Below, piece after piece: positions 21,614 to 30,475 of a DNA stretch of 64,000 nt (position 1 is its first letter; the number at the start of each line of letters is the position of its first letter). The position numbers were made by a program, and so were the translations under genes. The stretch is from the NCBI GenBank assembly GCA_905147135.1, contig LR990044.1, forward strand, positions 10,420,122 to 10,484,121, in the 5' to 3' direction. This stretch comes from Blastobasis lacticolella. Its lineage: Eukaryota; Arthropoda; Insecta; Lepidoptera; Blastobasidae. The notes under the pieces were generated by a model. The model had not been told where the DNA came from. It worked only from the letters and a program-made list of their open reading frames with translations, and did no database searches.

Positions 21614-21794
21614 AATAATAAATAAATAAATATTCGTGGACAAATTCACACAGCGCCATCTAGCCCCAAACTAAGCAAAGCTTGTACTATGGGTGCTAGA
21701 TAACTGATATACTACTTAAATATATATATATATTTTTAAATACATGCTTATTATACATTATTATTTGAAATTAAAATTCATCATTTCAATTTCT
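21614..21794 (-). repeat. tRNA-Gly SINE (family G), 3' half, split by a LINE
   Basis: Reverse complement of the family G tail: GGGCTAGATGGCGCTGTGTG, the TTTGTCCACGAATATTTATT end and AT-rich middle. Its missing 5' half is at 24153-24237. Confidence 0.9.
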
Positions 21795-21797
21795 TAA

Positions 21798-23741
21798 ATG
21801 CAACTAAAGGTTCGCTCTGATCCCTCAAATGAGATTGCTAAAATTACTTACATAAGGTATCGCAATTTTTGCAATAACTTAATTAAAAAGTTAAAACGCA
21901 AATATGAAAGAGAGCAGTTAACTAATGCTGTTAAAAGTTCAAAAAGTTTCTGGAATAATATAAAACGTATAACAAATTTAAAACAAAGTAGATCTGATAA
22001 TTCTGAGTTGCTTGGCATCAGGTACTCACCTGAGGAATCTGTCCATCACATAAATGACTACTTTGCTAATATAGGGAAATCTCTAGCACAACAGATTACA
22101 TCCAATGAATTTAATGTAGCTAGATATGACAGTAACACTATTTCACCACTTTCGTCTTTTGTTCTGCTGGAGGCAGATGAATATGAGGTCTACAGAGTGT
22201 TAAATAAACTTAAAAGTGATAGCGCTCCTGGGTGGGACTGCATTCCAACAAAATTTTTGAAATGCGCTGGGCCCCAAGTTATCCCCATTATAACCCATTT
22301 AGCCAACCTTTGTTTTAGACAGGGGGTTTTTCCATCTCTCCTGAAAAAATCAATCATAACACCTGTGTACAAGGGTGGTGACAAAGACGATGTCAACAAT
22401 TACAGGCCAATATCTATTTTGCCTTCACTATCCAAAATTTTAGAAAAGCTTATTAATGATAGGCTAGTAAGTTACCTTAACAAATATAATGTACTATCCG
22501 AAGCACAATATGGTTTTAGGTCTGGAAAATCAACAGAGGATGCCATTACAACTTTAACGTCACACATCATAGATAATTTAGATAAAGGCAGAAAATGTCT
22601 AACCGTGTTTCTAGACCTAAAAAAGGCCTTCGACACCGTCTCTGTTACCTCGCTTGTGGATAAGTTGGAAAAGATTGGAATAAGAGGATTGCCGCTATCT
22701 CTATTTGAGGACTATCTCCGTAATAGGACTCAAAAGCTAAAAATCGGCTCCTATGTCAGTGGAGAAAGTGACATCACATACGGCGTGCCGCAAGGGAGTA
22801 TTATTGGCCCAACGCTTTTCTTAATTTATATAAATGAGTTGACCAACCTGATGCTACCAAATGCTCATATTATTTCCTATGCTGATGACACCGCGATCGT
22901 GTTTCATGGCACCTCATGGTCAGAAGTCCATAGACATACGGAAAAAGGTCTTATCAGCGTGGCAGCTTGGTTGGAAGACAACTTGTTAACATTGAATGTG
23001 GCGAAGACTAACTATTTGTGTTTCAGTATTTACAATAACACTCAACCTGACAATAATTTTAATCTAAAAATTCATAAATGTAGCGATCCAGACAGCAACG
23101 ATTGTGATTGTCCAAATCTTACTAAAGTGAGGTCGACTAAATATCTGGGCGTAATGATTGACCTACGGTTATCCTGGTATTCACATATTGATCTGATTTC
23201 GGGAAGGGTGAGAAAATTAATATGGATTTTTAAAAAACCAAGGCATATAGCTAGTAAAGAAATACTAGACCAAATGTATGTTGTGCTGGGTCAGTCTATT
23301 CTGAATTATTGTATTGCCGTCTGGGGAAGTGCTCATAAGACCAGATTTATTCAGGTAGAAAGAGCTCAAAGAGCCCTTCTAAAGGTGATGTACTTCAAAC
23401 CCAGGATATTCCCAACAAATGAATTACACAGAATTGCCGACAAACTTACTGTACGACAATTGTATATTCTGCACACGATACTGAAAAAGCACAAATCCAC
23501 TAAATATGACCCTAATATTTTATTGAGACGTAGGAATAATAGTGTGATTTGTTGTCCTCTGGTAAAAACCAACTTTGCAGCAATGCAGTACACTAGGATG
23601 TCGTCATTCATATACAACAATTTAAATAGGAATCTTAACTTCTACCCTTTGACTAGACAGGAATGTAAAAAAAAGGTTACTATTTGGCTTAAAACAAAAA
23701 ATTACGAAGAGACTGAATCTCTCTTAAAGATAGTAAATTAG
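21798..23741 (+). CDS. LINE reverse transcriptase, truncated ORF2
   Basis: 647 residues, fully open. Residues 1-140 are the linker between endonuclease and RT (KKLKRKYEREQ, SAPGWDCIPTKFL at about 142-154). RT follows: TPVYKGGDKDD, NNYRPISILP (~200-209), EAQYGFRSGKSTEDA (~235-249), catalytic FLDLKKAFDTV (271-281), GVPQGSIIGP (329-338) and the active-site SYADDTAIVFH (360-370), then thumb and C-terminal region to KIVN. All catalytic aspartates are present. The apurinic endonuclease that would precede it is absent, cut at the insertion junction, so this copy cannot move by itself. Jockey/CR1-group affinity is inferred from the RT motifs. The lack of stops implies recent insertion. Confidence 0.95.
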   Translation: MQLKVRSDPSNEIAKITYIRYRNFCNNLIKKLKRKYEREQLTNAVKSSKSFWNNIKRITNLKQSRSDNSELLGIRYSPEESVHHINDYFANIGKSLAQQITSNEFNVARYDSNTISPLSSFVLLEADEYEVYRVLNKLKSDSAPGWDCIPTKFLKCAGPQVIPIITHLANLCFRQGVFPSLLKKSIITPVYKGGDKDDVNNYRPISILPSLSKILEKLINDRLVSYLNKYNVLSEAQYGFRSGKSTEDAITTLTSHIIDNLDKGRKCLTVFLDLKKAFDTVSVTSLVDKLEKIGIRGLPLSLFEDYLRNRTQKLKIGSYVSGESDITYGVPQGSIIGPTLFLIYINELTNLMLPNAHIISYADDTAIVFHGTSWSEVHRHTEKGLISVAAWLEDNLLTLNVAKTNYLCFSIYNNTQPDNNFNLKIHKCSDPDSNDCDCPNLTKVRSTKYLGVMIDLRLSWYSHIDLISGRVRKLIWIFKKPRHIASKEILDQMYVVLGQSILNYCIAVWGSAHKTRFIQVERAQRALLKVMYFKPRIFPTNELHRIADKLTVRQLYILHTILKKHKSTKYDPNILLRRRNNSVICCPLVKTNFAAMQYTRMSSFIYNNLNRNLNFYPLTRQECKKKVTIWLKTKNYEETESLLKIVN

Positions 23742-23805
23742 AGACTTGGGTAACGTATTTAATATATTTACATTATTTAACGCGTTTATTTATTTACACG
23801 TACAT

Positions 23806-23935
23806 GCAAGCAAACACACACAGACACACACACACGCACACACACACTCACGCACACACTCACGCACACACACACTCACTCACTCACTCACTCACTCACA
23901 CACACACACAGACACACACACACAATGTGCGCACA
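23806..23935 (+). repeat. CA/CACT microsatellite in LINE 3' UTR
   Basis: Interrupted (CA)n with a (CTCA)n block at about 23874-23898. It lies between the RT stop and the LINE tail, so it is part of this LINE copy. Confidence 0.9.
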
Positions 23936-24152
23936 TACGCACATAACAATATGATTTTGATTGTAAGTTTTGTATTTAATTTAAGCTTTGTTTTGGTCAC
24001 GAATGTTATTTAGTGAAATTTAATTATGTAAAAGAGCGAGATTCTCCTGATACAAGTATTTATATACTTAATAGGAGATTTCCACCTAAATTAGATGTGT
24101 AAATTTAAAATCGAAATAAATCATTTATTATTATTATTATATTATTATTATT

Positions 24153-24237
24153 ATTTCTGCCCGGCCGGGAATCGAACCCGGGACCTCTTGCGTGGCAAAC
24201 CGGCATGTTGACCATTGAACCACTCAGGTCGTCAGGT
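24153..24237 (-). repeat. tRNA-Gly SINE (family G), 5' half
   Basis: The minus strand starts GACGACCTGAGTGGTTCAATGG, with CTGCCACGC-type anticodon region (GCC) here TTGCCACGC, and B box GGTTCGATTCCCGGCCGGGC. This is a tRNA-Gly(GCC)-like head. Continuous with 21614-21794 before the LINE inserted. Confidence 0.9.
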
Positions 24238-24860
24238 ATATATTGATTGATTTAAGTTTAAGTAGTTATAAGCTAGATAAGAAATAATCAACCCCCAAAT
24301 AAAACTTAACTTAGCAACTTTTGAAAACACTGCGTACGTTTACAAAATAAACTAAGGAGAGCGATAATATTTTATAAAAATATGGGTAATTCAAATGCAT
24401 GCCAACCAATTTGGCGCACGGGCGCACTAAATCTTGCAGGATGCATGGTATACGATTGCAAGAATGGTTTTTGCCAGCGGCGGTAGGAAGGTAATGTTTT
24501 TGAGGGTAGTTTTTGCGGGAGTAATGGCAATCCATGGCGCGATCCCGTTGGGACAGTGTCTCTGTCGCTATAAATTCTTTATCCGCACCTATTCCAATTT
24601 GTGGCAGCGCATTGCGCATGTTGGTAGGATTTGTGTGTACATAGATGTATGGACGTCAGCGTCGGTATTCACTTTTTACGTCGTAGTCGTATAGTCTTGC
24701 ATGCAGTGAGGCGTTGAACTCGCGCCCTGATAATGAATGCTAGTGGTTGCAGGTAATGCAAAACCAGATAGGTATTAATATGTTAACTTGAGATTTGTTT
24801 TCTTGATAAGTATTTTGCACAGAATGAATAAAATAAAAAGAACAAAATTGCTTCGAGCCT
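24238..24860. other. Downstream flank of the cuticle gene
   Basis: No repeat recognised. Bases 24400-24640 are less AT-rich and open in several frames on both strands, without a recognisable domain. Confidence 0.4.
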
Positions 24861-24862
24861 CT

Positions 24863-24868
24863 TTTATT
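24863..24868 (-). terminator. Poly(A) signal of the cuticle gene
   Basis: AATAAA on the minus strand about 75 bases past the stop at 24943, followed by T-rich sequence. Confidence 0.7.
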
Positions 24869-24942
24869 TATAAAAATAAAACGTACCCGCTGGTAACCGG
24901 TACATCACTACAGCATTGATGGCCCTTGGTTTCACACTGTTC

Positions 24943-25725
24943 TTACTTCTTGATGAAACTAGAGTAAGCGAGGGGAGCCGAGGTAATCAGAGGCGACGAG
25001 TAGTAGGGTGAAGCGATGGCGCCATACGACGAGGTGTAATAAGGAGCAGCCCCGGCGTAGGTTGTGGGCGCAATGTAGGTGGACGGATAGTAGGGAGCCA
25101 AACCAACGGACCTCTTCTTGATGAAGTGAGCGGGAGTGGAGTAGGCTAAGGCACCGGTATGCAGGTAGGGGGATCCGTAGTAAGGAGTGGAGTAAGCGGT
25201 GGCCAGAGGAGCAGTCGCAAGGTAGGGGTTGGGTGCGATGTATGTGCTAGGGGCCAGGAACTGGGCGGATGCCGAGCGTTTCTTGATGAAGTGAGCGGGC
25301 GCGCTCCAGGCGAGGGGGGCGCCTCCCCAGACGGTGTTGCCGAGGATTGGAGTGGTGTAGGCGGGCGCGGCGGCCAGGCCCGCGGAGGACACGTACGTCG
25401 TGGGCGTGATGTAGCTGCTGGCGAGGAAGGGAGCCGAGCGCTTCTTGATGTAGTGCGAGTAGCCGAGGCCGGACGAGTAGCCGAGGCCGGATGAGTAGCC
25501 GAGACCGGACGAGTAGCCTAGCGGCGAGGAGTAGAGCAGCGGCGACGAGGGCAGGATAGCGCTCGATTGGTAGCCGTAGCTGTACCCCGGCGCCAGGTAT
25601 CCAGGGGCCGAGTAGCCCAGGTTCGGGGCGATGAGCGCGCCGGGCTCGGGCTCCGGTGCAGGCTCGGGAGCGGGCTCCGCAATCACGGCGGCCGCCACGG
25701 CGAACAGGACCACAAACTTGAACAT
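24943..25725 (-). CDS. Cuticular protein with repeated HFIKKRS modules
   Basis: A 260-residue structural protein of the exoskeleton. ATG at 25725 is preferred to an upstream in-frame start because MFKFVVLFAVAAAVIA (1-16) is a typical cuticle signal peptide and the promoter lies just upstream. After EPAPEPAPEPEP (17-28) comes a Gly/Tyr/Ser-rich part with three GLGYSS-type hexapeptides (about 69-89). Three modules of about 54 residues follow, each with a TYIAP/TYVSS motif and each closing with [HY]IKKRS or HFIKKRS (94-97, 148-151, 203-206). The chain ends SSFIKK. No chitin-binding Rebers-Riddiford motif is seen, so it fits the low-complexity, Ala/Tyr/Pro-rich class known in Lepidoptera. Lys-Lys-Arg before Ser would suit furin-type cleavage into similar peptides. 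It is unusual for a cuticle gene in having no intron in the signal peptide. Confidence 0.92.
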   Translation of the reverse strand: MFKFVVLFAVAAAVIAEPAPEPAPEPEPGALIAPNLGYSAPGYLAPGYSYGYQSSAILPSSPLLYSSPLGYSSGLGYSSGLGYSSGLGYSHYIKKRSAPFLASSYITPTTYVSSAGLAAAPAYTTPILGNTVWGGAPLAWSAPAHFIKKRSASAQFLAPSTYIAPNPYLATAPLATAYSTPYYGSPYLHTGALAYSTPAHFIKKRSVGLAPYYPSTYIAPTTYAGAAPYYTSSYGAIASPYYSSPLITSAPLAYSSFIKK

Positions 25726-25750
25726 TTTTCCGATTGTTGTTCTACGAACG

Positions 25751-25786
25751 ACTGATGCCAAGACACTCCCTCGTAGAGTATTTATA
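25751..25786 (-). promoter_or_regulatory. TATA box and initiator of the cuticle gene
   Basis: Minus strand TATAAATA (plus 25779-25786) is 33 bases upstream of the A of an ATCAGT initiator (plus 25751-25756). This predicts a 5' leader of about 28 bases before the ATG at 25725. Sequence and spacing match arthropod core promoters. Confidence 0.85.
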
Positions 25787-25789
25787 GGA

Positions 25790-26338
25790 TTCAGAGACAA
25801 AGCTAAGGGCGATCTCGTTTGCAAACCGGTGCAAACCGATACAGGAAGCTGGTATTTAATATAGCAAGGTCAACGAGGCCTAGTTGTTTCATCTTAAATG
25901 TGAACAACCCTTAACCGGTTGCATTATAAAAGGTAAGAAAGTGTTGGTTATTAATATCTTGCCGCTTTGAGAACAATATTGAAGTGTCAGTTATATCCAG
26001 CTTTATTGAGAGCAATTAAGATTCTAAGTGGAATTAACACAAAGGGCGAGGCAATTCATTACTCGTTCACTGATACAAGGTAGTTGGCTCAAACTTATTA
26101 GGAGCAGTTTGGAACTTAGCTGCTTGGTTGCTAATGAAGAGGTTTTTGGTGACCCTGCATGGACCCTTGTCACGAACTTTGAATGTATTAGCAAGCACTT
26201 GATATGACCTACTTCGGGGGTATCAATTAGCTGGATGGATCCATACCCTTCCGAGGGTAGCCGCCCTGTATTGGTTACTTGTATGTCGTTGTTTTGAGAG
26301 ACAACTCTAATTGATGTTGCAAGTAATATGTAGGAAAA
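25790..26338. other. Upstream region of the cuticle gene
   Basis: No repeat family recognised. This is where enhancers for the cuticle gene are most likely; I could not assign specific factor sites. Confidence 0.35.
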
Positions 26339-26420
26339 CTCTGATCATAAAAACTATGGCTTTAGATATAGAGATAGAAAAAAAAGTTATATTTAATAAG
26401 AAGGTAAGTATGAGTGTATA

Positions 26421-27513
26421 TAATAGAGAAAAGTAACCAAACATAGAATAGGGTCCAAATATGGAATTCCTCTATTTCTGCGAAAATAATATTTGAAATC
26501 GCAATACAGAACCATACTCTGTTTCATATACTCATATTAGACGTGTATACGTTCAATCTTGTCCGTAGGGCAAAGTCCGGTGACATGGCATGTGCGTTTT
26601 GTTTGGTTGCTGCTCACAACATTTTAAGAGACGTAAAAACGATGTATTTCTTATTATTTAAAGAGTGATAATGTTTTCCTCGCATATTTATGTGGTTACA
26701 TAGATGCTAGTTCTTGTATTTCCAGGCTGTTTATTTGTTTCTGTTTTGTAATTATTTTAATATTGGCAATAATTTCTGAGGTCATTAAATTCCTAATATG
26801 GACAGGCACTGGGGTCCACTTATGGAACATTCCATATTTGGGCCAAAATCGAAATGGATTGTTTAATTTTTACTTTTAATGTGTTAATATTTATTTTCCA
26901 GAATGCTTTCTAACACATAAAATAAATAAAAATATCCGAAATCCAAAACTTTGTGGATTTATAACATAAAAACTATTATTTTGATTTGCGGTTGGTAAAC
27001 AGAATTTTTCAAACAAAGCCTTAAAAAAAGCTGTTTTACAAACAGCAAATACTTTTTTAAGATTTAAGCCAGCTGAACCGATTGGCATCAAATGTTATCT
27101 ATTTATTTGATCGGACGGATTACTCAAGATACGGGTTCCACCCTCACTATTTCCATTTTCATATGTATTTAGATATTTAAAAAAATCTTTTTGATTTTTT
27201 GCAATATAACAGTCTTATAATTTTTTACAACTAATTACCAATTTAGTAAATGATGAGACTAGTATTTGTTGAGATTTATTCTCATGGTCCATATTTGGGG
27301 TACCTATTCCATATTTGACTACCTTTTTCATTTTTTGTTTAAACTAGGTTTTTGATACTGTAAATAGTTATTATAATCATGAGACTACCACTAAGTATTG
27401 CAAAACATTATATCTTCTCATCTAATAAAGAAATTTACTTCGTACTATGAATAGTTTATTTTTTATATTCAAAAAACAAAATGTATTCCATATTTGGTCA
27501 CTTTCCTCTACTG
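26421..27513. mobile_element. 1.1-kb TA-flanked element with CArG-box ends
   Basis: Inverted termini: TAATAGAGAAAAGTAACCAA on the left, and CAGTAGAGGAAAGTGACCAA reading in from the right. TA stands at both borders. No transposase is visible; the interior is AT-rich with one 66-codon frame. Four exact CC(A/T)6GG motifs are at 26455, 26832, 27289 and 27488, with a near copy at 27309. A non-autonomous Tc1/mariner-like element is the simplest reading. Confidence 0.7.
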
Positions 27514-27596
27514 TATATAACAATAAATATTAAAGTAATAGTAACAACCAAAAAAACACTCTGTTAAAAAACAGTTAAATATTAGTAGTAAAAAAG

Positions 27597-27882
27597 AATT
27601 GCCGTGTGATGTCCGGCAGAGTAGAATAGCACCAACCCCTTGGTTGTCATACGAGGCGACTAATTTTTTAAATTATAAAAGGTAAAATAATAAAAGGTTT
27701 TCGAGAGACAAAAATCTAGAGCCTCCAGAGACTGGGATATGAGCAGTAGCGTTTTCCATTGTTACATTTATTACACTGCGAATTGCGATTTAATTTCGCT
27801 TACCAAGCGCGGAGACAAAAACCTTAACTTTCGTGGGAGAGGCCCTGAGTCCTGCAGTGGACTGTTGTGGGCTGTGATGATG
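27597..27882 (+). repeat. LINE 3'-UTR repeat (family Z), copy 5
   Basis: From GCCGTGTGATGTCCGGCAGAG to CTGTTGTGGGCTGTGATGATG, with a small internal insertion near 27665. Confidence 0.7.
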
Positions 27883-27975
27883 TTAAAAAAATCTGATCAT
27901 AGAAAGCCCGGCTGGAGGAATATAGAGATAGAAAAAAGTAACATTTCATAAGGTAAATATTAGGAGTATCTCTAT

Positions 27976-28593
27976 AATCGTAGGATTCATTTTGATTTCA
28001 ACCCTCCACGGCTCCGAAATGTTAAAGTAGATTGGGCGGTGATCTCCGCCGGTCAACTTTTCCACTTCATTTAAGTTCTATACTTAAATTGTACATAATG
28101 GCAAAAAGTTAGGGACTTCAAAAGATTTAACAATGCTATTCTGAAGGGTCTTTTCCTGCTACGGCTTCTTATCTCGAAAAAGATTTTCGTGTAATAATGT
28201 TTCAGTGAAGGAAAGTCTCATATTTCTTTTCATTTAATGTTTCCCATTAAAATTAGATTTATTTATTACCTACCGAGAATTAAATATAATAGGTTCTGGG
28301 CGCTATATACTAGCTAATGGTTATTGAACAACCTTTAAAGACATTTTCTAACTAAGGCTTACATAATTAATTGTGGGATAAATTACTAGAGTTGTTTGAA
28401 GGATAATACAATCCATCTATCACATGTTTGCAGCTATTATAGACACAACATAATATTATTAATTGCTTTTATGTATTTCAAATTATATGTACAGACATTA
28501 TTTTCTACTGTAGTGGTAAAATTTGTATTTAACATACCTAATGGATTGTCATGATGCAAAATGATTACACCTTATAATTATAATCATAACTTT
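27976..28593. other. No feature recognised
   Basis: AT-rich sequence; the last 20 bases are the pyrimidine tract discussed in the next entry. Confidence 0.4.
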
Positions 28594-28605
28594 TCCCTTA
28601 TCAGG

Positions 28606-28826
28606 TCGGCACAACATGTCTCCAAGGACATGCTATAAAAAGTTTTGCTTCTGGCCGACATGTCGACTGCCTCAGGCACGATTTAATAAATATTTCGTAT
28701 TTGTATATCTTTATCACATTATATTTACACATTTGCTTACACACAACACTGAAAGCATACGATTCAACATAGGGATGATCAGCGTCAGGCTCAAAAATAG
28801 GGCCTCTGCTGACATTAACCCTTGTT
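28606..28826 (+). CDS. Possible terminal exon with a Cys-rich peptide
   Basis: AACTTTTCCCTTATCAG ending at 28605 is one of the best acceptors in the window. After it, one frame reads RHNMSPRTCYKKFCFWPTCR then LPQARFNKYF and stays open to a stop near 28826. The C-Y-K-K-F-C-F-W-P-T-C spacing is reminiscent of disulfide-bonded neuropeptides, but it matches none I can name. The rest of the frame is hydrophobic and AT-driven, and a second frame is also open. Could be chance. Confidence 0.2.
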
Positions 28827-28829
28827 AGG

Positions 28830-30051
28830 AATACTCTTGAAATCACAGTCTTTAAAACACACCACAGAAAACACTTTTGTGATCCTAGCTGGTTACTACA
28901 CCCGTAGGCGAGGCGGTTATTACAATACACGACACGCAAAAATTACATCACATTATCTACATAAAAATCTACAAAAGCGATCCGTAGGTACTCGGTGGCT
29001 CAGTTTCTGTACTTGCCCTGCTCGCAAATCTGAATGTCATAGATTCAAACTTCACAATAGGTACATACATATTTATAATCATGTTTTCAAACATTATTTG
29101 CGGAGGTCCAGGAGTTTCTAGACCTTATAACCTTATGACAATTCATTATGAGAGATATATCTCGATTATTTAAATTACCTAGGTAGGCACTTATAATAGA
29201 TACAAGCTTTACTGCCCTTGGAATTACTATGGACAGATTTATTAGTAGTTGTGCGCTGGTAATCATATAATATTCTGTGCTAGACTTTGTTCGCGATGTT
29301 ATTACCCCCTCCCCGTATACTATTACCTAGTGAATAATAATACTTTTCAGATGCTGAAAGGCTTCCACTCTCTCTTTATTGCATTTGTAGAGAGAAATTA
29401 ATGTTACGTTTTCAAACATACCTATCAAAGGTTATCAAAATACTTTTAAGTTTTGTTTACTTTAAGGTTAAATGTGGAGTTCTGCCAGAGTCCCGCATCT
29501 TCCACAACTTTATGTAAACTCCCACCTCCTTCATTTTACATAAGACATAGGTCTGCAGCAAAGGGAGCAGCAAAATTTAATCAAACACGTAGTGAAATCG
29601 TAATAGAGTAATAAAACTTGAGATTTCCAAATTTAATTACGAAGTTAATTATCTCGGTTTGATGAAAAATTTAAATCCTCAGTTAGTTAATTTCCGCAGA
29701 AACCCGAGATTCATTTTCTCATTTGCTTTGCTAGTCGACGAGGATTAAATTCTGAATGTAGTTCGGCTACATTGAAACAATTATACTCTGTTATTTATGA
29801 GCGTTATTTGCTTACAATTCATAAGTCTTCAGTTTAGTAAATTTTTTTGGCATATTCTCCTGATAGGAAGCAGGAAAGCGACGATGAGGCCGAATTTTCT
29901 CTAAATATCTACTCGTGTCTACAAAACATCTAAGAATCTCTTAATAACTTTTTCATGCAAGAATAGAAGCGGACCTTTGAGCTGATTGCTTATGCTACTA
30001 AGAACTACAAACACTGAAGTATTTTTGTTATATAAGTATTGTAATGCAATA
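28830..30051. other. No recognised gene
   Basis: AT-rich. Short frames around 28822-29121 lack domains. Confidence 0.4.
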
Positions 30052-30291
30052 GACGACCTGAGTGGTTCAATAGTCTGCCACGCAAGAGGTCCTGGGTTCG
30101 ATTCCCGGCCGGGCAGAAATTGAAATGATGAATTTTAATTTCTGTTACGGGTCTGGGTGTTCTATGTATAATAAGTATATATTTAAAAGTATATATGTAG
30201 TTATCTAGCACCCATAACACAAGCTTTGCTTACTTTGGGGCTAGATGGCGCTGTGTGAATTTGTCAACGATTATTTATTATTATTTATTAA
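30052..30291 (+). repeat. tRNA-Gly SINE (family G), near full length
   Basis: GACGACCTGAGTGGTTCAAT, CTGCCACGC (GCC anticodon region), GGTTCGATTCCCGGCC, then body with CGGGTCTGGGTGTTCTATG, GGGGCTAGATGGCGCTGTG and a (TTATTA)n tail. Compared with 36398 it lacks about 12 bases in the D-arm/anticodon region. Confidence 0.9.
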
Positions 30292-30299
30292 AGTCTCCT

Positions 30300-30475
30300 T
30301 GGGGCAGTCCGACAATCGGCCGACGGGATTATTTTTCCACTTGATCCAACTGTCGGACCAACGTGAACTTTTTTTTCCATTTGCTCTGGTTGTCGGATTA
30401 ACAGTTTTTTTTTCATTCACTTCCTCCGACTGTCTGACCAAATGGAATTTTTTGCCACTTGGTCCGGTTCGGTGT
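30300..30475 (+). repeat. Degenerate ~50-bp tandem repeat
   Basis: Four loose units, each with a T-run, CCA(C/T)TTG(A/C)TC and a CGGA/CTGTCGGACCAA-type core (near 30310, 30345, 30390 and 30435). It immediately follows the SINE tail. Confidence 0.55.

Larger units (their letters stand above)
21795..24152 (+). mobile_element. 5'-truncated non-LTR retrotransposon inserted in a SINE
   Basis: A LINE copy of about 2.36 kb, from a 5' truncation exactly at the SINE break to a 3' end with a (TTA)n tail at 24126-24152. ATTTCT is repeated at 21789-21794 and 24153-24158, the target duplication. Removing the insert restores the family G sequence CAATTTCTGCCCG (minus-strand SINE). The 3' UTR contains a CA/CTCA microsatellite and the pair TCTCCT...AGGAGA near 24050-24080. 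Confidence 0.93.
26339..27975 (+). repeat. Direct-repeat pair of ~80 bp
   Basis: Bases 26339-26420 and 27889-27975 share CTGATCAT, ATATAGAGATAGAAAAAA and ATAAG-GGTAARTAT in order. The first copy is followed directly by the TA-flanked element at 26421. The second follows a family Z repeat. Confidence 0.7.

Noticed and set aside
23746..24013. His/Thr-rich frames
   Set aside because: Translation of the CA microsatellite in the LINE 3' UTR.
24311..24694. Overlapping frames of 86 and 102 codons
   Set aside because: Both strands open in the same interval with no domain and no promoter; kept only as a note.
25159..25864. Plus-strand frames of 62-111 codons over the cuticle gene
   Set aside because: Antisense shadows of a GC-rich, Gly/Ala/Tyr-coding gene.
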